Positions 17,210 to 24,685 of a DNA stretch of 64,000 nt are shown one piece after another (the stretch's first letter is position 1; each line of letters begins with the position of its first letter). The notes beneath the pieces are model-generated. The model worked only from the letters and a program-made list of their open reading frames with translations. It was not told where the DNA came from and made no database searches. Source of the DNA: Halobacillus andaensis. GTDB taxonomy: Bacteria; Bacillota; Bacilli; Bacillales; Halobacillaceae. The position numbers were made by a program, and so were the translations under genes. Where the stretch lies: the NCBI RefSeq assembly GCF_014636475.1, contig NZ_BMEL01000001.1, forward strand, positions 1,359,375 through 1,423,374, given 5' to 3'.

Positions 17210-17252
17210 CCCCGAACAAATTTCAACTATAAACTTAAAAATGTTCGGATTT
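17210..17252 (-). promoter_or_regulatory. paired PurR operator (two inverted PurBoxes)
   Basis: On the minus strand AAATCCGAACATT fits the PurBox pattern AWWWCCGAACWWT. After 17 bp an inverted copy follows (GTTCGGGG core). Two inverted PurBoxes 16-17 bp apart are the known arrangement for B. subtilis PurR control of purine genes including purine permeases. An AT-rich -10-like stretch follows at about 17188-17200. No guanine riboswitch fold was seen. Confidence 0.8.
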
Positions 17253-17260
17253 AACATATA

Positions 17261-17308
17261 AAAAGCGATAATTTCCTCTTCACGAAGGAAATTATCGCTC
17301 TCTTTTTT
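17261..17308. terminator. intrinsic terminator between ydbT and the purine permease
   Basis: Stem AGCGATAATTTCC/GGAAATTATCGCT with T-rich tract on the plus strand and TTTTTAT on the minus strand. It overlaps the ydbT stop codon. Confidence 0.8.
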
Positions 17309-18749
17309 ACGTTTCATGGCGATACCAATCTAACAGTTTGTGTGTATCTTCTTCTTCGAGATACCACACTCTTGCACTTTCCCCACCTATCCCGGATTTT
17401 AATGTAGCTCCAATAGAACCTAATTGAGCACGTTTCTGGAAGACTGACTGGTCTTTGTGCATCGATTGGATGCGAAACTTTTTCATAATATAGGTTTGTT
17501 TAACGAAAAAGCGGCGAATTAACGTGAGTTGATAATTTTCAACATTCCATCCCGCATGTTTAAACGACAAGTACCCGAGCCATCCAAATACAGGAAGAAC
17601 GAGTAAAGATAAAAGTCCTAAAGGGTAAAAAAGAATGCTGGCTGCCGTTGAGGCTGCAGCAGGTAACCAAACAAGTCGTAAAAGGTAGCGAATAAGAGAT
17701 CGTTTCGGCGGCCGCTTCACGGGAAGATCAAGCTGATAATCATCTAAAATTCGGCGAAGCACACGATCGATCTCTGTACGCTTAATGAGCGGCAGCACTC
17801 GTAATGATTGATCCGAGTCACCCTTTAAAGATCCGCCTGCACTAATAATCGTCACTGTCGCGAACCCTAAAGGCTCACGAATTAAATTTTCATCAATACG
17901 AATGCCTTGAATTCGATTTAAAGGAACAGTGACTTGTTTCTTTTCCAACAATCCTCTCGTCATAATGATGTCGCCGGAATCGTGAAATACAGAAAACTGA
18001 CTGTAGCGAAGAACCGTTAATAAAACCGAAATACCGTAAGCAATTAGTAAAACGAGCATAATCAGACTTGCAATGATTAAAAACCCAAACTGCAGCCAGT
18101 CAATCACTTCATCATAAATTACATCGACTGGAAGAAACTCCATGCCCTGAGACAGAAAGACTAAAACACCCGAGATCACGACACCTGCACCACCAGAGGT
18201 TAAAGCCATGATCACAATCTCTTTCATACTCATTTTATAAACGAGTTGGCGCTTCGGCTGATCATCTTCTAATTCTACATCCTGCTGCCGTCCTCGTTTA
18301 ACTTCTTCAATAAAACGCTCAAGTTGTTTTGCTTCTTCCTTACGAATCGCCGTCAGTTCAGCTTCTGCTTCCATCGCATCAGAGGAACCTGCCGTCTCTA
18401 CCGTAACTTTCACAAGCTGAAATGGACGGTGAAAAATACCTTCTGAGAAATCTAAGCTTTGAATCCGATCAATCGGAATATATCTCTTTTTCTTCACAAA
18501 AAGTCCGTGTTCAATGCGAAGTTCTCCTTCTTCCACCCAATACGTAAAGCGAAGCCATTTAATGATTCCCCCAGCGAGAATAATTAAAAGGAGCAACCCC
18601 GAAAAAAGAAACGGAAGCAGTCCAAGCCATCCTTCTCCACGGTTACTGTTTAAAAATACAATAGCAACAAGCGGAAGGATCGCATCTTTTAATCCTTTAA
18701 TAAAATTAATGACAGCAGAGATCGGGTGTAGTCGTTTCGGTTCATACAT
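17307..18749 (-). CDS. ydbT: YdbT-like membrane protein with bacterial PH (bPH2) domains
   Basis: 480 residues. Three hydrophobic regions alternate with repeated bPH2 (DUF304) domains marked by IPIDRIQSLDFSEG (about 90-105), VPLNRIQGIRIDENLI (about 273-288) and FRIQSMHKDQS (about 428-438). B. subtilis YdbT has the same size and layout. The molecular role is unclear; the family is linked to envelope stress or antimicrobial resistance. ATG 18749 follows AAGGGTGG and overlaps ydbS by 8 bp. The longer frame to 18770 is not needed. It forms an operon with ydbS, and both probably make one membrane complex. Confidence 0.85.
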   Translation of the reverse strand: MYEPKRLHPISAVINFIKGLKDAILPLVAIVFLNSNRGEGWLGLLPFLFSGLLLLIILAGGIIKWLRFTYWVEEGELRIEHGLFVKKKRYIPIDRIQSLDFSEGIFHRPFQLVKVTVETAGSSDAMEAEAELTAIRKEEAKQLERFIEEVKRGRQQDVELEDDQPKRQLVYKMSMKEIVIMALTSGGAGVVISGVLVFLSQGMEFLPVDVIYDEVIDWLQFGFLIIASLIMLVLLIAYGISVLLTVLRYSQFSVFHDSGDIIMTRGLLEKKQVTVPLNRIQGIRIDENLIREPLGFATVTIISAGGSLKGDSDQSLRVLPLIKRTEIDRVLRRILDDYQLDLPVKRPPKRSLIRYLLRLVWLPAAASTAASILFYPLGLLSLLVLPVFGWLGYLSFKHAGWNVENYQLTLIRRFFVKQTYIMKKFRIQSMHKDQSVFQKRAQLGSIGATLKSGIGGESARVWYLEEEDTHKLLDWYRHET

Positions 18750-19218
18750 CGTCTTCAGCCACCCTTGCAAGTGAGGAAATCGAATGCCTCAATTCTTCAG
18801 CTTCTCTTTCATCGAGCGCTGGGACTTTGTGAGTCGTAGCTGCTGTAGATATACTAATCGTGGCTAACCCGTATTTTCTTAATAGCGGTCCTTGCTCTGT
18901 ATCCACATGCTGCACCCGAACCATAGGTACAAGTGTCCGTGTAATAATAAATAAGCCATATTGAAGTTCGATTTCTTGATCCCGTACTTCATATCGCCAT
19001 CGTTTCCATCTAACGCTTGGCACGACAAAAATATATAATGTAATTACAAGAACTAAGATCGTGCTTATGGAAAGGAGCGGCCATAGCGGCCAGTTAAACA
19101 AATATGTAAAAATACCTGTTCCAATTGTCAGCAGAGCGATAATGCTTGCCTGAATGATTCCGTAAAGCCGCCATAAGGTTAAGGCACGTGTTGATATTCG
19201 TTGAGTTGGTTCGTTCAT
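18742..19218 (-). CDS. ydbS: YdbS-like PH-domain membrane protein
   Basis: 158 residues. Two membrane helices (about 18-65) are followed by one bPH2 domain with YEVRDQEIELQYGLFIITRT and VPMVRVQHVDTEQGP, the family repeat. ATG 19218 is 7 bp after GGAGG; the upstream in-frame codons to 19236 precede no ribosome site. It overlaps the larger partner ydbT by 8 bp. Paired small and large DUF304 proteins are typical of Bacillaceae. Function uncertain, probably membrane-bound. Confidence 0.85.
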   Translation of the reverse strand: MNEPTQRISTRALTLWRLYGIIQASIIALLTIGTGIFTYLFNWPLWPLLSISTILVLVITLYIFVVPSVRWKRWRYEVRDQEIELQYGLFIITRTLVPMVRVQHVDTEQGPLLRKYGLATISISTAATTHKVPALDEREAEELRHSISSLARVAEDDV

Positions 19219-19277
19219 AAGCAATCCTCCATCCATAACTATATACGTACAACCTGTGTTTTTCGTTTCACTTCAAA

Positions 19278-19309
19278 TAAAATCCAGACTGGACAAGTCT
19301 GGATTTTTA
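19278..19309. terminator. bidirectional terminator downstream of proC
   Basis: Stem AAAATCCAGACT/AGTCTGGATTTT with T tracts on both strands, 4 bp after the proC stop and upstream of ydbS. Confidence 0.85.
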
Positions 19310-19312
19310 AGG

Positions 19313-20128
19313 TTATTTCTTTCCTTTTGATAATTCTTTTGCTCTCGCCGTAGCCGCATTCATGGATTGAATCACAGAGCTGCGCATGCCAGTTTGTTCA
19401 AGCATATTAACGGCCTCGATGGTCGTACCACCTGGCGTACAAACAATATCTTTTAATTCTCCTGGATGCTTTCCAGTTTCGAGCACCATTTTTGCCGCTC
19501 CTTGAACCGATTGAGCTGCCAGCTTATACGCTTTATCTCTTGGTAGACCTTGCTGTACGGCTGCATCAGCCATCGCTTCAATAAACATATAAACATAAGC
19601 AGGTGAAGACCCACTTATAGCTGGGATCGCATCCATGTGCTGCTCGCCAATCACTTCAGACTCGCCAAAGCTTTCAAAAAGTTCCTTTACCACAGCCAGC
19701 TCTTCTTCTGTTACAAAATCATTCGGGCAAAGTACACTCATTCCCGCACCGACTAAAGAGGGGGTATTCGGCATTGAACGAATGACTTTTACGTTAAAAT
19801 CAAAGGATTGCTTGACTTTTTCAAGCGTAATTCCTGCTGCCACTGTAACAACAATCGTATCTTCCGTAACGGATGATTTAATTTCTTGGATGACACCTTC
19901 ATACATATATGGCTTCACAGCTAAAAATAAAATATCACTCGTAGCTGCTAATTTTTTATTATCATTAGAAATGGAGATCCCATACTCATCCGCTACAAAA
20001 TCTATCGTTTCATCGGTTAATGCTGTAGCTGAGATTTGTTCAGGCTCCACAACTCGAGATTCAATCATCCCTTGAATCATGGCTTGACCCATTTGTCCGC
20101 AACCTAAAAATCCAATTTTTCTAGTCAC
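19313..20128 (-). CDS. proC: pyrroline-5-carboxylate reductase
   Basis: 271 residues. Last step of proline synthesis: reduces pyrroline-5-carboxylate with NAD(P)H. The Rossmann motif GFLGCGQMGQAM lies at 5-16 and the conserved MPNTPSLVGAGMSVL at about 120-134. The C-terminal signature AVQGAAKMVLETGKHPGELKD is split here as residues near 210-232, followed by TPGGTTIEAV. The chosen start is GTG 20128, 8 bp after GAGAGGGG; the open frame runs 10 codons further up without support. Single gene with its own terminator. Proline is a compatible solute in halophilic Bacillaceae, consistent with the likely host. Confidence 0.95.
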   Translation of the reverse strand: MTRKIGFLGCGQMGQAMIQGMIESRVVEPEQISATALTDETIDFVADEYGISISNDNKKLAATSDILFLAVKPYMYEGVIQEIKSSVTEDTIVVTVAAGITLEKVKQSFDFNVKVIRSMPNTPSLVGAGMSVLCPNDFVTEEELAVVKELFESFGESEVIGEQHMDAIPAISGSSPAYVYMFIEAMADAAVQQGLPRDKAYKLAAQSVQGAAKMVLETGKHPGELKDIVCTPGGTTIEAVNMLEQTGMRSSVIQSMNAATARAKELSKGKK

Positions 20129-20343
20129 CTTACCAACCCCTCTCTTTCGTGTCTTCAATTGTATATGATAAACAGCCGCTCGACAACGTTATCCCTTTAT
20201 ATTTATCCTCGAGCAGGGAAGAAGTTCTAGTAAATATATCATGTTTTCTCGGTAAAGCCTTTACAAATGATCCTAGCTTATTCTATAATAATGAGTGTAT
20301 TCTTCATATCATAACGATTGACCACAAATATCATAGCTGCTAC

Positions 20344-20380
20344 GAAAAAAGCCGAGCTGCCTTCAAGCTCGGTTTTTTTC
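20344..20380. terminator. terminator overlapping the antiporter stop codon
   Basis: Stem AGCCGAGCT/AGCTCGGTT with A and T runs on either side. The antiporter stop codon (20363-20365) lies within the loop and right arm. Confidence 0.8.
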
Positions 20381-21883
20381 GTTGTGGCCGTATTCTTTGA
20401 CTTCTTCTTCATCATCCACAGCCTCTAGCAGCGCTTTGACTTCTTTTTTCACCCGTTTCGTCACCATAATATACAATGTATCCCCTGCTTGAATGGTTGT
20501 CTGCCCGTAAGGTGTGATGACCTCACCGTCCCTTATAATGGCGTTTATTAAGGCTTTATCGGGAAGCTCCATATTTTCTAAAGACTGACCAACGATCAAA
20601 TTACGTGAATTTACATCATACTGCATTAACTCCACATTGGCTTTGCCCATTGAAATCAACTCTAATGAGTGAATCGGATTCGTTTTCTTCTCAGATACCA
20701 GCTTTAACTTTTCAGCTACCCATGTAATCGAAGCCCCTTGAACTAAGGTTGAAATAATCACAATAAAGAATACAATATTAAACATTAACTGGCTGTTTTC
20801 AACATCGGCTAACAGCGGAAAAATAGCAAGAACAATCGGAACAGCTCCCCGCAGCCCTGCCCACGAGAGAAATAGCTTTTCCTTAAAAGTAAACTTAAAA
20901 AACATTAGACTTAGAAATGCAGCGACAGGTCTTGCCAGAAAAATGAGTACGAGTGCAATTAATAAACCATCTATAATAACAGGCCCTGTAAACACTTCAG
21001 ATGGGAACACAAAGAGCCCAAGCAAGATGAACATTAAAATTTGCGCCATCCACCCAAAGCCTTCATGGAACCTTAAAATGGAATAACGATAAGCTAATTC
21101 AGCATTTCCAATGATCACAGCAGCAACATAAACCGATAGAAGTCCGCTAGCTTGAATAAGTGAACTAGCACCATACGTTAAGAAAGCAAACCCGAGGGCG
21201 AAAATAGGGTAAAGTCCGCTTGAGTCAAGGTTTATTCGATTTAATGCAAAGCTTGCCCCGTATCCAACTAAAAGGCCGACGACAAGTCCGCCTCCCATTT
21301 GCCAGAAAAATGACCCGACCATCCCAAAAAAGTTTGTCTCATTTAAAGTAAGAACCTGGATAAAACTGATGGTTAAAAAGACAGCCATAGGGTCGTTCGT
21401 TCCTGATTCAGCTTCTAACGTGGCTTCCAGCTTATTTCGAATGTTTTTACCTTTTAATACGGCAAAAACTGCCGCTGCATCCGTAGAGCCCACGATCGAC
21501 CCAAGCAATAAAGCCTCTAACCAAGAGAGCCCTAATATGTACTTTGCCGCGATTCCGACAAGGGAGCTTGTTAAAACAACTCCAAGCGTTGCCAGTGTGA
21601 CGGAAGGGGCAATGACAGGTTGTATCGACTTCCACTTCGTCTGCATCCCACCTTCAAATAAAATAACAATGAGTGCAAAGATGCCTACAATTTGAGCCAC
21701 TTCAGCGTTGTCGAAGTACAATAGGTTTAATCCATCACTTCCGACGGCCATTCCGACGGCAATAAAGAGAACAAGAGAAGGAACACCAAGTCGTGAAGAA
21801 AATTTAGTGACGATTACGCTCATAATTAAAAGCAAGGAGACAAGCATGATAAACTGATTCGATTCAAAAACTTCATGGATCAT
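20363..21883 (-). CDS. CPA1-type cation/proton antiporter with TrkA-C (RCK_C) domain
   Basis: 506 residues. The N-terminal part (about 10-390) is a 12-13 helix Na+(K+)/H+ exchanger with GSTDAAAVFAVLKG (about 132-145) and AESGTNDPMAVF (about 157-168), the ion-binding core of CPA1/NhaP2 antiporters. A soluble RCK_C domain follows (about 405-485; NLIVGQSLENMELPDKALINA). This arrangement is that of K+/H+ antiporters such as CvrA/NhaP2, which export K+ and Na+ for pH and volume control. The start ATG has AAGGAG 8 bp upstream. Single gene. Antiporters of this type are plausible salt-stress functions but the ion is not proven. Confidence 0.92.
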   Translation of the reverse strand: MIHEVFESNQFIMLVSLLLIMSVIVTKFSSRLGVPSLVLFIAVGMAVGSDGLNLLYFDNAEVAQIVGIFALIVILFEGGMQTKWKSIQPVIAPSVTLATLGVVLTSSLVGIAAKYILGLSWLEALLLGSIVGSTDAAAVFAVLKGKNIRNKLEATLEAESGTNDPMAVFLTISFIQVLTLNETNFFGMVGSFFWQMGGGLVVGLLVGYGASFALNRINLDSSGLYPIFALGFAFLTYGASSLIQASGLLSVYVAAVIIGNAELAYRYSILRFHEGFGWMAQILMFILLGLFVFPSEVFTGPVIIDGLLIALVLIFLARPVAAFLSLMFFKFTFKEKLFLSWAGLRGAVPIVLAIFPLLADVENSQLMFNIVFFIVIISTLVQGASITWVAEKLKLVSEKKTNPIHSLELISMGKANVELMQYDVNSRNLIVGQSLENMELPDKALINAIIRDGEVITPYGQTTIQAGDTLYIMVTKRVKKEVKALLEAVDDEEEVKEYGHNEKNRA

Positions 21884-21976
21884 TAAGGTAACTCCTTTTA
21901 TTCTTACAATTTTACATTGTTCTTATTATAACAAGATCATTGGTAAATATTGAGCATTTCAACTTGACCAAAAAAA

Positions 21977-22006
21977 ATAAGCCGGGATCAAACCCTCGGC
22001 TTATTC
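21977..22006 (-). terminator. terminator overlapping the yhbH stop
   Basis: Stem AATAAGCCG/CGGCTTATT with a T-rich minus-strand flank. The last yhbH codons lie in the arm. Confidence 0.75.
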
Positions 22007-23173
22007 ACTAAAAGCAGCCATCTCTTTCGTATCTTCTTCATTAAAAAAGTGTTTCATCGCATAGAATACATCAGCTTTCTTCCGAAGAATATGATAACGG
22101 AATTTTTCATGACCTATTGATTTGTAGGCCTGCATTAAACTAGAGGAACGGTTGTATTGATTGACTTCTCCATAACCAAACATTTGTGATACTTCCATAA
22201 GCTCATGAATTAAAGACACGCATCGCTTATTATCCGATGTTAAGTTATCGCCATCTGAAAAGTGAAATGGGTAAATATTATAACGGTCTGGTGAATATTT
22301 CTCTTGAATTAGATCTAACGCCTTTCGGTAAGCAGATGAGCATATCGTTCCTCCGCTTTCCCCTTTGGAGAAAAAGTCATCCTCTGATACAATTTTAGCC
22401 TGCGTATGGTGAGCAATAAACTCAACATCAACAGTCTCATAGTTTTTGTTAAGGAAACGATTCATCCAAAAGAAAAAACTTCTCGCCATATACTTCTCCC
22501 ATTGCCCCATAGATCCACTGGTATCCATCATAGCAATAACAACGGCTTTAGATTCAGGCTTATCTTGGTCTGTCCAAGCTTTAAATCGGATATCTTCTGG
22601 ATAAATAGGTGCAAATGAAGAGTCGCCGCCAAGTGCATTACGTTTAAAAGCTTCAAGCATCGTACGTTTTTTATCAATATTCCCAGTCAATCCTGTTTTC
22701 CGAATATCCGTAAACTCAATGTCTTCATGAATAATTGTATCTTTTTCCTTTTCAGCTAAATTCGGCAGTGTTAATTCTTTAAAGAAAGCTTCCTCAAGTT
22801 CTGCTAATGACACTTCAGCTTCATAATAATCTTCACCAGCTTGATCGCCAGCGCCTTCTCCCTGACCTGGCTTCTTCTGAGCCTCCTGTGACTGACCGAC
22901 TACATCCCCTACTTCACTGTCCCCATCCCCTTGACCCGCATGCTTATTCTTATCGTAGTTATATCGAATCTTATATTCATCAAGTGAGCGAATAGGGATT
23001 TTCACAACACGTTTTCCATTAGACATCACAATATTCTCTTCAGTAATGAGGTCGGGCAGCTGTTTATTCATCGCATCTTTGACTTTTTCCTGGTGTCTCC
23101 TTTGGTCATCATAGCCTTTTCGATGGAGGGACCAGTCGTCTTCAGCAATGACAAAATTCTTCTTATCATTCAT
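22001..23173 (-). CDS. yhbH: YhbH, sporulation-linked DUF444 protein with vWA-like domain
   Basis: 390 residues, length of B. subtilis YhbH. The C-terminal half is a von Willebrand A-like fold with an incomplete MIDAS motif DTSGS (217-221), within [14 protein letters not shown]. The middle (about 78-118) is a Gly/Asp/Gln-rich linker. YhbH homologues are usually encoded with PrkA and SpoVR and act in stress or sporulation. Here prkA lies about 10 kb away on the same strand. ATG with GAGGAGGGGG upstream. Molecular role is not established. Confidence 0.92.
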   Translation of the reverse strand: MNDKKNFVIAEDDWSLHRKGYDDQRRHQEKVKDAMNKQLPDLITEENIVMSNGKRVVKIPIRSLDEYKIRYNYDKNKHAGQGDGDSEVGDVVGQSQEAQKKPGQGEGAGDQAGEDYYEAEVSLAELEEAFFKELTLPNLAEKEKDTIIHEDIEFTDIRKTGLTGNIDKKRTMLEAFKRNALGGDSSFAPIYPEDIRFKAWTDQDKPESKAVVIAMMDTSGSMGQWEKYMARSFFFWMNRFLNKNYETVDVEFIAHHTQAKIVSEDDFFSKGESGGTICSSAYRKALDLIQEKYSPDRYNIYPFHFSDGDNLTSDNKRCVSLIHELMEVSQMFGYGEVNQYNRSSSLMQAYKSIGHEKFRYHILRKKADVFYAMKHFFNEEDTKEMAAFSE

Positions 23174-23321
23174 CCTAAAATTCCCCCTCCTCTTTGTGGA
23201 TTACTCTATCATATGCAGGACAAGTTCAATGGATGAGACTAATTACGATATGACAACATTTTTTTATTTGAATTTTCAGTTTATTCTACTATTATGATAA
23301 ATCTTATTTCATCTAAAATAG

Positions 23322-23359
23322 AAAAACCCCCTTTGTTTTAAAAACAAAGAGGGTTTTTT
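23322..23359. terminator. intrinsic terminator of odhAB
   Basis: Stem AAAAACCCCCTTTGTTTT/AAAACAAAGAGGGTTTTT, 7 bp after the odhB stop; works on both strands. Confidence 0.88.
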
Positions 23360-23365
23360 ACTATA

Positions 23366-24685
23366 TTAACCTTCTAATAAAAGATCATAAGGATCTTCAA
23401 TCATCTCTTTAATGCGGCGAAGGAACTGCACTGCGTCTTTTCCATCAACAATACGATGGTCATAGGATAAAGCAATATACATCATTGGACGAGCTTGGAT
23501 CGTATCGTCCGGCATTACTTTCGCGCGTTTCTCAATATTGTGCAATCCTAAAATACCGACCTGCGGAGAGTTCAGAATCGGTGTGGAAAGCATAGAACCA
23601 AAGATTCCGCCATTCGTAATCGTAAATGAGCCACCTTGAAGGTCGTCCAATTGAAGTTCTTTGTTACGAGCTTTTTGAGCCATGTCCATAATGCCTTTTT
23701 CAATTCCGGCAAAATCAAGGCGATCTGCATCGCGAACGACTGGGACAACTAAACCTTCATCAGTAGATACGGCCATACCAATGTCATAGAATTTCTTCTT
23801 GATAATTTCATTGCCTTGAATCTCGGCATTAATTAATGGAAATTCTTTAAGAGCACCGACAGCTGCTTTTGTAAAGAAAGACATAAACCCTAGCTTTACA
23901 TCATGCTTCTTCTGGAATGCTTCTTTACGTTCGCTGCGCAGCTTCATCACATTCGTCATATCTACTTCATTAAAGGTTGTGAGCATCGCTGAACTTTGCT
24001 GAGCATCAACTAAGCGCTTCGCAATCGTTTGACGGCGGCGTGACATCTTAATGCGCTCGACCGGCTTATCAAATTCAGTCTTTTCGCTGGACTCTTTTGC
24101 TTTTTTATCTTGCTTAGGAGCTTCTTTCTTCTCTTCCTTCTTACTCTCCTTATCACTTCCGCTTGCCGCCGCATCTACATCCTCAGGGCGAATTCTGCCT
24201 AGTGGATCTTTTGCCGTGATTTCACTTAAATCAATTCCTAGTTCACGAGCGCGTTTGCGAGCTGCAGGTGTAGCGACTACATCATTTTTAGATCCTTTTT
24301 GCTCCGTTGACTCTTTTTTATCTTCCTGTTTATCTTGCTGCTTATCTTCTGCTTTTTCTTCCTTATCTTCTTTTGATTCTTCTTTCTCTTCTTCTTGTTG
24401 CTCTTCTTCTTGCTCTGAAGCCTCTTCCTCAGAAGAACCTCCAGCTTCCCCGTTCTCATCGACTTTAGCAATAACGTCTCCGACTTCGACGTCATCCCCT
24501 TCATCTTTTAATATTTCAGCGAGTACGCCGCTCGCATCAGCATTCACTTCTACGTTTACTTTATCTGTTTCGAGCTCAAGGATGGGGTCACCCTTTTCAA
24601 CTTGATCACCTTTTTTTACTAACCACTCGGCGATCGTACCTTCTGTAATGGATTCAGCTAATTCAGGGACCTTGATTTCCTTCAT
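23366..24685 (-). CDS. odhB: dihydrolipoyllysine-residue succinyltransferase (2-oxoglutarate dehydrogenase E2)
   Basis: 439 residues. Domain order: lipoyl domain (1-77) with the lipoylated Lys42 in ELETDKVNVEV, a long Glu/Lys-rich linker (about 85-135), the E3-binding domain (about 136-173, ATPAARKRARELGIDLSEI), a second linker, and the catalytic domain (about 205-439) ending in SYDHRIVDG with His410 and Asp414. It transfers succinyl groups to CoA in the TCA cycle. The start overlaps the odhA stop as ATGA, so the pair is translationally coupled. The linker is unusually rich in Glu and Lys, which fits a halophile. E3 is not encoded nearby. Confidence 0.96.
   Translation of the reverse strand: MKEIKVPELAESITEGTIAEWLVKKGDQVEKGDPILELETDKVNVEVNADASGVLAEILKDEGDDVEVGDVIAKVDENGEAGGSSEEEASEQEEEQQEEEKEESKEDKEEKAEDKQQDKQEDKKESTEQKGSKNDVVATPAARKRARELGIDLSEITAKDPLGRIRPEDVDAAASGSDKESKKEEKKEAPKQDKKAKESSEKTEFDKPVERIKMSRRRQTIAKRLVDAQQSSAMLTTFNEVDMTNVMKLRSERKEAFQKKHDVKLGFMSFFTKAAVGALKEFPLINAEIQGNEIIKKKFYDIGMAVSTDEGLVVPVVRDADRLDFAGIEKGIMDMAQKARNKELQLDDLQGGSFTITNGGIFGSMLSTPILNSPQVGILGLHNIEKRAKVMPDDTIQARPMMYIALSYDHRIVDGKDAVQFLRRIKEMIEDPYDLLLEG

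Noticed and set aside
17155..17260. Guanine riboswitch before the purine permease
   Set aside because: The leader is too short and lacks the conserved three-way junction; paired PurBoxes explain the regulation better.
24051..24605. 184-codon Ser-rich plus-strand frame
   Set aside because: Antisense to the Glu/Lys-rich linker of odhB; Ser-rich composition is the mirror of GAA/GAG codons.
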